A DNA stretch of 13,146 nucleotides from DATHWB01 sp040902855. Its GTDB lineage: Bacteria > Actinomycetota > Acidimicrobiia > Spongiisociales > ZC4RG35. The stretch covers positions 1 through 13,146 of the forward strand of contig JBBDWN010000162.1 in NCBI GenBank assembly GCA_040902855.1. The letters are read 5' to 3'. The translations under genes and the position numbers were made by a program. The first letter of the stretch is position 1; each line of letters starts with the position of its first letter. Positions 1-7,942 of this stretch are shown in pieces. Below the pieces are notes generated by a model. The model was not told where the DNA came from and searched no databases. It worked only from the letters and a program-made list of their open reading frames with translations.

Positions 1-177
1 TGTTGGGGGGAGACAGCCGAGCGCCAGCGAGGCAGAGGGGGGCCGTCCGCGAAGCAGCCAAACCCGACGATCCACTCCGCGCGAGAAGTCGTCGACGAGT
101 TCGCTGACGCTCACGCCCCCCTCGACGGCTCAAGGCAGCCGTCGGTCCCCCCAACGTCGCTTCGCTCCTGGGGGGAC
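1..177. repeat. non-coding block of nested inverted repeats and G/C tracts
   Basis: No gene is recognisable here. The block is built from runs of six G or six C arranged as nested inverted repeats: TTGGGGGG (3-10) can pair with CCCCCCAA (147-154), and GAGGGGGGC (35-43) with GCCCCCCTC (115-123). Two perfect hairpins lie at its right end (123-144 and 145-177). A short motif recurs on both strands: GAGCGCCAGCGAGG at 19-32 (+), GAGCGTCAGCGAAC at 99-112 (-), and a shorter GAGCGAAGCGACG at 155-167 (-). The block begins directly behind the icmF stop codon and runs off the left edge, so its true extent is unknown. It may be an intergenic repeat family or a structured transcript end; both are inference. 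Confidence 0.55.
123..177 (-). terminator. tandem hairpins immediately 3' of icmF
   Basis: Reading in the icmF direction, the TAA stop (178-180) is followed at once by a hairpin with perfect 9-bp arms, GTCCCCCCA at 145-153 and TGGGGGGAC at 169-177, with a 15-nt loop. A second hairpin abuts it, with 8-bp arms CGACGGCT (123-130) and AGCCGTCG (137-144) and a 6-nt loop. No U-tract follows, so this is not a textbook intrinsic terminator. Its position and strength suggest transcript termination or 3'-end stabilisation. Confidence 0.45.
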
Positions 178-3100
178 TTACATGCTGCGGCGGTATTGGC
201 CGCCTACTTGGTAGAGGGCGTGGGACATCTGGCCGAGGGAGGCGACCTTGGCGGTTTCGAGGAGGGCGTCGAAGAGGTTCCCGCCCTTGGTGGCGGTCGC
301 CTGGAGATGGCGGAGGGCCGCCGGTGCGGTCTCGGCGTTGCGTGTTTGAAAGGCGCGAACGTTGGCGATCTGGCGGTTCTTGGCTTCGTCGCTCGCTCGG
401 ACGACTTCTTTGGGGATGATGAAGGGCGAACCGTCGGATCCGAGGAAGGTGTTGACGCCGATGATGGGCAGTTCCCCGGATTCTTTCTGCCGTTCGTAGT
501 AGAGGGACTCTTCTTGGATGCGGGTCCGCTGGTATTGGCGTTCCATCGCTCCGAGGACGCCGCCACGGTCGTTGAGACGTTCGAACTCGGCGTAGACGGC
601 TTCTTCGACCAGATCGGTCAATTCTTCGATTATGAACGAACCCTGCAGCGGGTTTTCGTTCTTGTTCAGTCCCAGCTCGCGGTTGATGATCAACTGGATG
701 GCCATCGCCCGGCGTACCGACTCTTCGGTGGGGGTGGTGATCGCCTCGTCGTAGGCGTTGGTGTGAAGGCTGTTGGTGTTGTCGTAGATGGCGTAGAGGG
801 CCTGGAGGGTGGTGCGGATGTCGTTGAACCCGATCTCCTGGGCGTGGAGTGACCGTCCGGAGGTCTGGATGTGGTACTTGAGCATCTGGGAGCGTTCGTT
901 GGCGCCGTAGAGGTTGCGCATCGCCCTCGCCCAGATCCGGCGGGCGACCCGGCCGATGACGGCGTATTCGGGGTCGATGCCGTTGGAGAAGAAGAACGAC
1001 AGGTTGGGGGCGAAGGCGTCGACGTCCATTCCCCTGGCCCGGTAGTACTCGACGAAGGTGAAGCCGTTGGCGAGGGTGAACGCCAACTGGGTGATGGGGT
1101 TGGCGCCGGCTTCGGCCATGTGATATCCGGAGATCGACACCGAGTAGAAGTTGCGGACCTGATGGTCGATGAACCAAGACTGGATGTCGCCCATCATCCG
1201 CAGGGCGAACTCGGTGGAGAAGATGCAGGTGTTCTGCGCCTGGTCTTCTTTCAGGATGTCGGCTTGGACCGTCCCCCGTACCACCCGGAGGGTCTCGTCT
1301 TTGATCCGGTTGTAGGTCTCGGCGTCGAGGACCTGGTCGCCGGTGGTTCCCAACAACATCAAACCCAGTCCGTCGTGGCCTTCGGGGAGTTCCCCGTGAT
1401 AGGTCGGGGGGTTGTCTCCCAGCACTTCGGCGACCCGGTCCTGTAAGCCGACCGCCCGTAGGTGTTTTTCGCATTCCTGGTCGACGGCGGTGTTCAGGAA
1501 GAAGGCGAGGAGCATCGGTGCCGGACCGTTGATCGTCATCGACACCGAAGTGGTCGGATCCGACAGGTTGAATCCGGAATAGAGTTTCTTCGCATCGTCG
1601 AGGGTGGCGATCGAGACCCCGGAGTTCCCGACTTTGCCGTAGATGTCGGGACGCTCGTCTGGGTCTTCGCCGTACAACGTGACCGAGTCGAACGCCGTCG
1701 ACAGCCGCTTGGCCTCCATTCCGGCCGCCACGTAGTGGAAGCGGCGGTTGGTCTGTTCGGGTGGACCTTCCCCCGCGAACATCCGGGTCGGGTCCTCCGC
1801 TGTCCGTTTCAGCGGGTAGATCCCGGCGGTGTACGGGTAGAAGCCGGGCAGATTCTCCCGCCGACCCCACCGCACCCGGTCCGCCCAACCGGTGAACTTC
1901 GGCGTCGCGATCTTCGGGACCTTGGTATGCGACAGCGACTCCGAGGTGAGCGGAACCCGCACCTCGCGGCCACGCACCTCGTAGGAGAGTTCGTCGCCGG
2001 AATACCGCCCCATCAACTCGTCCCATTCGTCCAACACGGCTTTTGTATCCGAGTCGAGCCGGGTCTCCCGCTCGGAGATGGGTGCGGAGAGATCGGCGTC
2101 GGTGAGTCCAGATGCCATATCCAACGCCTGCAACTCGCCGGCCAAGGTCGCCTGAACTTCGATGACGGCGTCCTCGGCACGGGCGGTTTCGGCGATCTCG
2201 GCGAGATAGCGGGACCGAGCGGACGGGACGATCACGTGTCGGTCCCGCGGATCAGTCGGGAGGTCCAGGGTCGAAGACAACCCGACCGCGTCCATCACCA
2301 CCTGATAGAACCGGTTCATCCCGGGATCCCCGAACTCGGAGGCGACAGTCGAATACACCGGCAGGTCCGCATCGTCGGCATCGAACAGCTTGCGGTTCCG
2401 CCGGTACTGCTTCCGCACGTCGCGTACTGCGTCCTCCGCCCCCGGTTTGTCCGCCTTGTTCACGACGATCAGATCGGCGTAATCCAACATGTCGATCTTC
2501 TCGAGTTGGGTTGCGGCCCCGTACTCGGGGGTCATCGCATACACCGACACGTCGGCGTGGTCGGTGATCTCGGTGTCGGACTGGCCGATCCCCGACGTCT
2601 CGACGATCACCAGATCGAACCCGGCCGCCTTCAAGACGGCAATCCCGTCCGACACCGCCTGGGACAGCGCACGATGCGCCTGCCGGGTCGCCATCGACCG
2701 CATGAACCCCCGCGGATGAGGCAACGCGTTCATACGGATCCGGTCACCCAGCAGCGCCCCACCGGAGCGGCGCCGGGTCGGATCCACCGACAACACCGCC
2801 ACCGTCTCGGACTCGAAATCCATCAGGAACCGGCGCACCAACTCATCGGTCAACGACGACTTGCCCGAACCCCCGGTCCCGGTGATCCCCAACACCCGAC
2901 CAGGCCAAGAAGCCGCCCGAGCACGAACCCGCTCGAAAACATCCGGATACTTGTCGGGATGATTCTCCGCCGCCGACAACAAAGAGGCGATCACCGTCGT
3001 CGAATCTGACGACAGCACGTCGATGTCGACCTCCTCCAGCTCTCCGGATGCCACGTCCGACGCCCGCAACATCTCGTCGATCATCCCCTGCAAACCCATC

Positions 3101-3477
3101 TGCCGGCCGTCATCGGGAGAAAAGATGCGGGCGACGCCCTCTGACGCCAACAATTCGGCCTCTTCAGGCAGGATGGTGCCTCCACCGCCGCCGAAAATCC
3201 GAGCGTCGGTCCGACCCGCGGCATCCAGCAGTTCACGCAGATAGCGGAAATACTCCATATGCCCGCCCTGATAGGACGTGACGGCCACCGCCTGAGCGTC
3301 CTCCTCCACCACCGCCGCCGCCACCTCGCCTGCACTCCGGTTGTGCCCCAGATGGATCACCTCTGCACCGGAAGCCTGCAGGATCCGCCGAAAGATGTTG
3401 ATCGAAGCGTCGTGACCGTCGAAGAGGTTCGTCGCAGTCACGAAACGCACCGAATTCACCGGCTCATAGGCGTCCAT
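178..3477 (-). CDS. icmF: fused isobutyryl-CoA mutase IcmF (B12 domain, G-protein chaperone, mutase)
   Basis: Adenosylcobalamin-dependent interconversion of isobutyryl-CoA and n-butyryl-CoA in the cytosol; some family members also isomerise isovaleryl- and pivalyl-CoA. Numbered from ATG 3477 (1,099 aa), the order is: N-terminal B12-binding domain with the base-off DGH motif (Asp20-His22); a MeaB-like GTPase with Walker A GTGGSGKS (about 200-207), ETSGIGQSD (about 293-301) and NKAD (340-343); then the TIM-barrel mutase with SGYHMAEAGA and QTSGRSLHAQ. Two specificity residues read as isobutyryl- rather than methylmalonyl-CoA mutase: Phe567 (RMFAGEG, where MCM has RQYAGF) and Gln748 (AQNTCIF, where MCM has VRNTY). 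A GTG at 3549 would add 24 residues of unconserved sequence and place the start against a hairpin. ATG 3477 fits the family N terminus and has TACGAT 6 nt upstream. The domain fusion means the GTPase that guards cofactor loading is built in. Confidence 0.95.
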   Translation of the reverse strand: MDAYEPVNSVRFVTATNLFDGHDASINIFRRILQASGAEVIHLGHNRSAGEVAAAVVEEDAQAVAVTSYQGGHMEYFRYLRELLDAAGRTDARIFGGGGGTILPEEAELLASEGVARIFSPDDGRQMGLQGMIDEMLRASDVASGELEEVDIDVLSSDSTTVIASLLSAAENHPDKYPDVFERVRARAASWPGRVLGITGTGGSGKSSLTDELVRRFLMDFESETVAVLSVDPTRRRSGGALLGDRIRMNALPHPRGFMRSMATRQAHRALSQAVSDGIAVLKAAGFDLVIVETSGIGQSDTEITDHADVSVYAMTPEYGAATQLEKIDMLDYADLIVVNKADKPGAEDAVRDVRKQYRRNRKLFDADDADLPVYSTVASEFGDPGMNRFYQVVMDAVGLSSTLDLPTDPRDRHVIVPSARSRYLAEIAETARAEDAVIEVQATLAGELQALDMASGLTDADLSAPISERETRLDSDTKAVLDEWDELMGRYSGDELSYEVRGREVRVPLTSESLSHTKVPKIATPKFTGWADRVRWGRRENLPGFYPYTAGIYPLKRTAEDPTRMFAGEGPPEQTNRRFHYVAAGMEAKRLSTAFDSVTLYGEDPDERPDIYGKVGNSGVSIATLDDAKKLYSGFNLSDPTTSVSMTINGPAPMLLAFFLNTAVDQECEKHLRAVGLQDRVAEVLGDNPPTYHGELPEGHDGLGLMLLGTTGDQVLDAETYNRIKDETLRVVRGTVQADILKEDQAQNTCIFSTEFALRMMGDIQSWFIDHQVRNFYSVSISGYHMAEAGANPITQLAFTLANGFTFVEYYRARGMDVDAFAPNLSFFFSNGIDPEYAVIGRVARRIWARAMRNLYGANERSQMLKYHIQTSGRSLHAQEIGFNDIRTTLQALYAIYDNTNSLHTNAYDEAITTPTEESVRRAMAIQLIINRELGLNKNENPLQGSFIIEELTDLVEEAVYAEFERLNDRGGVLGAMERQYQRTRIQEESLYYERQKESGELPIIGVNTFLGSDGSPFIIPKEVVRASDEAKNRQIANVRAFQTRNAETAPAALRHLQATATKGGNLFDALLETAKVASLGQMSHALYQVGGQYRRSM

Positions 3478-3483
3478 CCGGTC

Positions 3484-3489
3484 ATCGTA
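3484..3489 (-). promoter_or_regulatory. putative -10 element of a leaderless icmF promoter
   Basis: On the minus strand TACGAT ends 6 nt before ATG 3477. This spacing would put the transcription start at or next to the A of the start codon, giving a leaderless mRNA. No clear -35 or Shine-Dalgarno accompanies it. icmF could also be read from the kinase promoter, since both genes are on the same strand. Confidence 0.4.
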
Positions 3490-3549
3490 TCCACCGAAAC
3501 GCCTCTTGCGAGCGGCTGTATCTTGCCAAACCCAGGGCGGGAGAATCAC

Positions 3550-3568
3550 GGGTGGTTGCAGACCACCC
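3550..3568 (-). other. perfect 7-bp hairpin between kinase gene and icmF
   Basis: GGGTGGT (3550-3556) and ACCACCC (3562-3568) form a perfect 7-bp stem with a 5-nt loop, 14 nt past the kinase stop codon. No U-tract follows on either strand, so efficient intrinsic termination is doubtful. It may reduce read-through or stabilise the kinase mRNA 3' end. It also argues against translation starting at the GTG that begins directly next to it (3549). Confidence 0.4.
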
Positions 3569-3582
3569 AGTCAGCAGCCGGG

Positions 3583-5115
3583 TTACCGCGTCTGAACCAG
3601 GCGCTCCATCACGATCTGGATTGCCTCGATGCGGAACGGCTTGACGAAGTGTTCGTTCATCCCCGCCTCCAGACAGGCCTGACGGTCCACGTTGAAGGCA
3701 TGGGCTGACACCCCGATGATCGGGATCTCCGAACCGCCTGCCCGGATCGCTTTGGTCGCCTCGATCCCGTCCATCTCCGGCATCTCCATGTCCATGAGGA
3801 CGACGTCGAACGAATGGGTGCCCAGCATCTTGAGGGCCTCGACTCCGGTGGCGGCAGCCGCCGTTTCATGGCCGACCGCGTCGAGTCCGCGCATGACGAG
3901 CGCCCGTCCTGTCGGTGAGTCGTCGACCACGAGGATCCGAAGACGACTTCTGCGCTCCCGCAGCCAATGCCGCGTGATCAGCGGAGGACGACTCGTCGAC
4001 GAGGCGAGGATCCTGACGGTTTCGATCAAGTCCAGCGGCGACACGGGCTGCGGGAGGTAGGCAGGGATTCCCAGACGCCTGCATTCTTCACCGTCGCGTC
4101 GTTCCCCTACCGGTGGCACCAGCACGAGCGGCGACCGGGAGAGTTGAGGGTCGCGCATCACCTTGGATGCGAAGGCGAATGGTTTCGCGATAGGAGCGGC
4201 GATTATCGCCGCCGGGGCAACGTTCGGATCGTCGGACAGGGCAACCGAGGCGGCAGCGAGCGGGATGTCGGTGAAGTCCGACGGCTCGAGTCCGCCGCTC
4301 CGCAGTGCTGTCGCCAGAGACCGATTCGACTCCGGGCGGTCCCCGACGATAACCACCCAGCGGTTTTCGAACGCGCCGGGCCCGTCGAGCCGATCGTCAG
4401 ACAGATGTCGCGGGAAGGTGAGGGTGAAGTCGAAGATGGAGCCGTGACCCAGCTGGCTGGCCACCCGGATCTCGCCCCCCATGGCCTTGATGGCCGCCTG
4501 GGAGATGGTGAGGCCGAGACCGGTGCTGACGGCTCGCCCGCCCTCGCCTCCCTGGGCGAACGGCTCGAAGATCCGCTCGATCTCGTCTGGGGCGATTCCC
4601 AAGCCGGTGTCCCGCACCGCAAACCGGACGGTGACGGCGTGGTGATCGTGGTCGACGAGCCCGGCGCCGACCTGCACGCGACCGGCATGGGAGTATCTGA
4701 CGGCGTTGTCGACGAGCCGGGTGATCACCTGCCGGAGGCGTCCCGGGTCTCCAACGACATCGGTGGGGAGTGCGCTCAGTCCGTGGAGTGTGATTTCGAT
4801 GCCGCGATCGGCAGCCAGCGCCCGCACAGGTCGGACCGCTTCTCGGAGGGTATCGGGGAGACGGAAAGCAATGTGTTGGAGTTCGATGCCGCCTGTCTCG
4901 ATCTGGGAGATGTCCAGCAGGTCGTTGATGGCGGAGAGGAGCGCCTCGGATGCGCCGTCGATGACGTCGAGCGAGGACCGCTGGTCGTCGGTCAGGTCGG
5001 AGGAGGCCAGGATGCGGGAGGCCCCGGTGATTGCAGTGAGCGGAGTCCGCAGCGAATGCCCGATCCGCCGCAACGCCTCCGACCGCTCTGCGCCGCCTGT
5101 CTGCTCAGATTCCAC
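3583..5115 (-). CDS. soluble hybrid histidine kinase with pseudo-receiver and receiver domains
   Basis: Cytoplasmic signalling kinase of about 510 aa. The order, numbered from GTG 5115, is: HisKA with the H-box GHSLRTPLTA (phospho-acceptor His20); HATPase with N-box Asn137 (VDNAVRYS), G1 RDTGLGIAPDE (about 168-178) and G2 STGLGLTIS (about 197-205); a degenerate receiver (about 252-371); and an intact receiver (about 392-506) with the acidic pair Asp398/Asp399, phospho-acceptor Asp442 (VLMDMEMPEMDG), Ser470 and Lys492. No PAS, HAMP or membrane segment precedes the H-box, so any sensor must be a partner protein. The degenerate receiver has Ala-Ala where the acceptor Asp should be (AAIIAAPIA) and Gln356 in place of the conserved Lys (YLPQPV). 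The frame stays open to GTG 5202 (539 aa), but the added residues are Arg-rich and unlike a domain. GTG 5115 has GGGAG 9 nt upstream and a TATGCT box at 5152-5157. A phosphorelay to an external HPt protein is likely. The signal is unknown. Confidence 0.88.
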   Translation of the reverse strand: MESEQTGGAERSEALRRIGHSLRTPLTAITGASRILASSDLTDDQRSSLDVIDGASEALLSAINDLLDISQIETGGIELQHIAFRLPDTLREAVRPVRALAADRGIEITLHGLSALPTDVVGDPGRLRQVITRLVDNAVRYSHAGRVQVGAGLVDHDHHAVTVRFAVRDTGLGIAPDEIERIFEPFAQGGEGGRAVSTGLGLTISQAAIKAMGGEIRVASQLGHGSIFDFTLTFPRHLSDDRLDGPGAFENRWVVIVGDRPESNRSLATALRSGGLEPSDFTDIPLAAASVALSDDPNVAPAAIIAAPIAKPFAFASKVMRDPQLSRSPLVLVPPVGERRDGEECRRLGIPAYLPQPVSPLDLIETVRILASSTSRPPLITRHWLRERRSRLRILVVDDSPTGRALVMRGLDAVGHETAAAATGVEALKMLGTHSFDVVLMDMEMPEMDGIEATKAIRAGGSEIPIIGVSAHAFNVDRQACLEAGMNEHFVKPFRIEAIQIVMERLVQTR

Positions 5116-5151
5116 GAACTCTGACTCCCAACGAGTATCCGACGGACCGTC

Positions 5152-5157
5152 AGCATA
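5152..5157 (-). promoter_or_regulatory. putative -10 element of the histidine kinase gene
   Basis: TATGCT on the minus strand would start transcription near 5145, giving a leader of about 30 nt. That leader contains GGGAG (5125-5129) 9 nt before GTG 5115. No convincing -35 hexamer is seen 16-18 nt upstream. If the box is real, the GTG at 5202 would lie outside the transcript, which supports the shorter start. Confidence 0.35.
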
Positions 5158-5252
5158 CGCGGCGCGATACGGGGTCGATCCTCGACGACGTCGAGTCAGC
5201 ACTCGAACGAATGGACCCGGCCGAGATGGTCAGTGGGAGCGCCCCACACGAA

Positions 5253-5258
5253 TACGCT
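5253..5258 (+). promoter_or_regulatory. putative -10 element of a leaderless protease-hydrolase operon
   Basis: TACGCT lies 6 nt before ATG 5265, and no Shine-Dalgarno is visible in front of that ATG. The spacing fits a leaderless transcript beginning at the start codon. It is divergent from the histidine kinase promoter about 100 bp away. Confidence 0.35.
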
Positions 5259-5264
5259 GACGCA

Positions 5265-6617
5265 ATGCCACGTCTGACCCTCCTCGTGCTCGTCCTCACA
5301 GCCTGTTCTCAGGTGCCAACGACGGACAGCTCGACGACAACGACGACCACGACTACCCCCACCACTACGACGACTCTCGCCGCAGCGGACGTCTACTCGC
5401 TGGTCAGTCCGTCGCTCGCCTTCGTCGAGACTGCGATCGGGAGCGGAAGTGCCGTCCTCGTGGACGCTCGGACGCTCGTGACCAATGCCCACGTCGTATG
5501 GCCCGCCGAAACGGTGACCATCACGTTCCCTGGCGGTCCATCCGGCGAGATCCCCGTGGTCGGTTACGACTGGATGGCTGATCTCGCGCTGCTCGACGTG
5601 TCCTCCCTCTCCGATCTGCCCGAGCCGGCCACCCTTGACACGACCGAACAGGGACCCGGCTCGTCGATCTACCTCGTCGGATATCCGGCTGACGACGCCG
5701 AGACCTCGTCACCTGCGATCACCGCCGGCATCGTCTCCCGCACCCGCACCTGGGAGGAAGCAGGCATCACCTTCATCCAGTCCGACGCCCTCATCTCCAG
5801 CGGCCAGTCGGGAGGCGCCCTCGTCGACGAACAGGGACGGGTCATCGGGATCTCCGGCTTGAGCGTCGGCGACGGATTCGCCCTCGCGCTGACCGCGGCC
5901 GACCTTCTGGCTCGCATCGAGTCGATGCGCCTCGACAGCGACCCGCACGGACTGGGCGGCCGGACGATTGCCGACCTCCGAGCGGCACCGGGAGGTGAGA
6001 GCTCGGTTCCGTATCTGCTCGATGAGACCGTATTCGTCTTCGAAGGAAACGCAGGCGACTCGGTATCTATCGAGATCGCAGGCTCCGATCTGCTCAACGC
6101 CGACCTCGTCGGTCCGGACGGCTTCGTCGAAGCGACCAGCGGGGCACCCGGTGTCCGTGTTTCCCTCCAAGCCACCCTCATCCTCAGCGGTCCGTACTTC
6201 GTGGTCGTCTATCCCGAGATCGGGGCGCTCGACAGCGTGGTGGTCAGCGGGGTCGATACTCACCTATGGGCCGACCCAGATCACGGTGGCGTCATCTCGA
6301 TCGGATCCAACACCGCAGGCAACGGCGACTACCCCGGCGACCTCGACTGGTTCCAACTCGACCTCGATGCTGGGCAGACGGTCACGATCACCGCCACCTC
6401 GATCAACATCGACGCGGCGCTTCTGGTGGACCTGCTCGTACCTGAGAATGGTTCGGTGTTCGTGAGCGACAGCGACTCGGGAGGAGGCGTCATCGGATTC
6501 GACGCGAGGGTCGTGTTCACCGCCCCCGAGAGGGCGTCGTACGCAGTGGCGGTATTCGACGAGACGGGATTCGGACCAGGCGGATACATCCTCACCATCG
6601 AGGAAGGTCATAGATGA
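5265..6617 (+). CDS. trypsin-like serine protease lipoprotein with C-terminal beta domains
   Basis: A predicted surface protein of 450 aa. A short signal ends in the lipobox LTAC (Cys14), followed by a Thr-rich linker (about 20-37) that could span the cell wall and carry O-glycans. The protease domain (about 43-220) has a full chymotrypsin/DegP-type triad: His76 in LVTNAHVV, Asp106 in MADLALLDV, and Ser182 in SSGQSGGAL. It ends in two beta-rich repeats (about 250-325 and 350-447). The second reads like a bacterial pre-peptidase C-terminal domain (GDLDWFQLDLDAGQTVTI...). There is no PDZ domain, so it is not a standard HtrA. The frame is open from 5211, but only ATG 5265 starts directly with the hydrophobic signal. 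The stop overlaps the next start by 4 bp (ATGA, 6614-6617), so the two genes are probably co-translated. The natural substrate is unknown. Confidence 0.88.
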   Translation: MPRLTLLVLVLTACSQVPTTDSSTTTTTTTTPTTTTTLAAADVYSLVSPSLAFVETAIGSGSAVLVDARTLVTNAHVVWPAETVTITFPGGPSGEIPVVGYDWMADLALLDVSSLSDLPEPATLDTTEQGPGSSIYLVGYPADDAETSSPAITAGIVSRTRTWEEAGITFIQSDALISSGQSGGALVDEQGRVIGISGLSVGDGFALALTAADLLARIESMRLDSDPHGLGGRTIADLRAAPGGESSVPYLLDETVFVFEGNAGDSVSIEIAGSDLLNADLVGPDGFVEATSGAPGVRVSLQATLILSGPYFVVVYPEIGALDSVVVSGVDTHLWADPDHGGVISIGSNTAGNGDYPGDLDWFQLDLDAGQTVTITATSINIDAALLVDLLVPENGSVFVSDSDSGGGVIGFDARVVFTAPERASYAVAVFDETGFGPGGYILTIEEGHR

Positions 6618-7351
6618 GACTGGTCGCTCGGGGTGTCGGGGCGGCTGCCGCTGTCATTGCCGGTCAGGCCGCCTGGGCGATCTGGAGACCGCTGCCGACG
6701 TTCGCGGACCTCGACCCGAACGGTCTCGAAGGGCCTCTCGACGGGCAGCCGCTCAAACTCGTCGCCCTCGGTGACAGCAGTTGTACCGGTTCTGGACTCG
6801 CCAACCCGGCGGACATCTGGCTGCGAGTCCTCGCCCGGAGGCTGGGTGACCACGGATACCGGGTCGAGGTGACGTCATTCGCAACGGGAGGGTCAAAGGC
6901 GGCTGACGTTGCCCGCGACCAGTTGCCACGTGCGCTCGAGGCAGGCGGAGACGTTGCGCTCGTCTCCGTGGGAGGAAACGACGCGCTCCGCGGTGTGCGT
7001 CTCGGAGCCTTCGAGAGAGCCCTCGACCGCACGGTGACTGAACTCCGTCAGGTCATCCCCGTCGTCGCACTCAGCGGGGTCGGCGACATGGGGACCGTCC
7101 CCCGATTCCCGCCCATGCTTGCCGCCGCCGCCCGACGGAGAGGGAAGGCGATGAACGCCATCCATCACAGGGTCGGCGAGCGCCATGACGTTCTGGTCGC
7201 CGACCAATGGGAGTGGGCGGTCGAACGATTCCGCGATCGCAGCGTCTTCGCCCCGGACCTCTTCCACCCCAACGCCGAAGGTCATCGAGTGTGGGCAGAG
7301 GTGGCGTACGAGTTGTTGGCGCCAGGATTACCAGGACGAGCGGAGACATGA
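6614..7351 (+). CDS. SGNH/GDSL-family hydrolase, probably exported or membrane-anchored
   Basis: A 245-aa esterase-like hydrolase. All four family blocks are present: block I ALGDSSCTGSG with nucleophile Ser55, block II Gly in ATGGSKAAD (90-97), block III GGND with Asn122, and block V DLFHPNAEG with Asp215 and His218. The first 24 residues (RLVARGVGAAAAVIAGQAAW) are a basic start plus a hydrophobic stretch without Cys, consistent with a signal peptide or N-terminal anchor. The start ATG overlaps the protease stop as ATGA and has AGGAAGG about 7 nt upstream, so translation is coupled. SGNH enzymes act on lipid, acyl-sugar or acetylated cell-wall esters; the substrate cannot be read from sequence. 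The gene is convergent with the cyclo-ligase, with 47 bp between the stops. Confidence 0.9.
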   Translation: MRLVARGVGAAAAVIAGQAAWAIWRPLPTFADLDPNGLEGPLDGQPLKLVALGDSSCTGSGLANPADIWLRVLARRLGDHGYRVEVTSFATGGSKAADVARDQLPRALEAGGDVALVSVGGNDALRGVRLGAFERALDRTVTELRQVIPVVALSGVGDMGTVPRFPPMLAAAARRRGKAMNAIHHRVGERHDVLVADQWEWAVERFRDRSVFAPDLFHPNAEGHRVWAEVAYELLAPGLPGRAET

Positions 7352-7398
7352 TCCGCCGGACCCTCACTGGGACGGTCAGGTTTCGCGACGCAGTCTGA

Positions 7399-7935
7399 TC
7401 AGATCCGCCTGACGCCCGAATCGGTGGCGAGCCAGTCCATGCGACGGTCGTGCGCTTCAGTCGGCAAGGTGTCGACGAGGAGACGGTCGAGCGTGATGCC
7501 AACGGCTGTCACCTGGGGCGCCGACGCAAAGAGACCGTCGTAGTAGCCCATCCCCCACCCGATCCGGTTGCCCTTCACATCGAAGGCAAGCGATGGGGTG
7601 AGGACGACGTCGAGGGTGGTGGGGTCGACGATCTCGGCATCGGGCACGGGTTGTTCGTATCCGAACCGATGCGTTTCGCGTGGGGCTTCTATCGGGTGCA
7701 CGGTCAGGGGCAGTTTTCCGGCCGGCGTGCGAGTGACGAACCAGCGGTGCCGGTCGTCGATGGCACCTCGCACGTCCACCTCGCCCGGCATCGGCAGATA
7801 GACGAGGACCCGGCTGGCCGGACGCTCGGCCAGCCAACTACGCAGATGGGTTGTGACATCCGATGACTCGGCCTCGGTGACGGGCGGGCGATCGCGCAGG
7901 GCCCGACGAGTTGCCGCTTTGTCTGATGTGGCCAT
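7399..7935 (-). CDS. ygfA: 5-formyltetrahydrofolate cyclo-ligase
   Basis: ATP-dependent conversion of 5-formyltetrahydrofolate to 5,10-methenyltetrahydrofolate, returning a storage or inhibitory folate to the one-carbon pool in the cytosol. The 178-aa length is usual for the family. Diagnostic segments are FGYEQP (91-96), the phosphate/substrate loop GNRIGWGMGYYD (122-133; the family form is RLGxGGGYYD), and the C-terminal PTEAHDRRMDWLATDSG (158-174), matching the family's PxExHDxxxDxxxT pattern. Two adjacent starts exist: GTG 7938 and ATG 7935. ATG is preferred because TACCCT ends 7 nt before it, giving a leaderless-type start. It is divergent from plsC and convergent with the SGNH hydrolase gene. 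Confidence 0.92.
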   Translation of the reverse strand: MATSDKAATRRALRDRPPVTEAESSDVTTHLRSWLAERPASRVLVYLPMPGEVDVRGAIDDRHRWFVTRTPAGKLPLTVHPIEAPRETHRFGYEQPVPDAEIVDPTTLDVVLTPSLAFDVKGNRIGWGMGYYDGLFASAPQVTAVGITLDRLLVDTLPTEAHDRRMDWLATDSGVRRI

Positions 7936-7942
7936 CACGGAA

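Noticed and set aside
1462..3009. A 515-codon plus-strand open frame opposite icmF
   Set aside because: It is antisense to the conserved G-domain and mutase of IcmF, is His/Arg/Gly-rich without domain motifs, and is explained by codon bias on the other strand.
3967..5124. A 385-codon plus-strand open frame opposite the histidine kinase
   Set aside because: The kinase frame carries all H, N, G1, G2 and receiver motifs. This one has none.
5116..5202. N-terminal extension of the kinase to GTG 5202
   Set aside because: The 29 extra residues are Arg-rich and unlike any domain. No Shine-Dalgarno precedes 5202, and GTG 5115 has GGGAG plus a TATGCT box in front of it.
5320..5380. ACG/ACC/ACT-rich tract as a DNA repeat
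   Set aside because: It is in frame as the poly-Thr stalk of the protease lipoprotein, so the repetition is explained by the protein.
7352..7398. Terminator between the convergent SGNH hydrolase and cyclo-ligase genes
   Set aside because: Only a short CTGATCAG palindrome at the cyclo-ligase end and no stem with a T-tract could be found.
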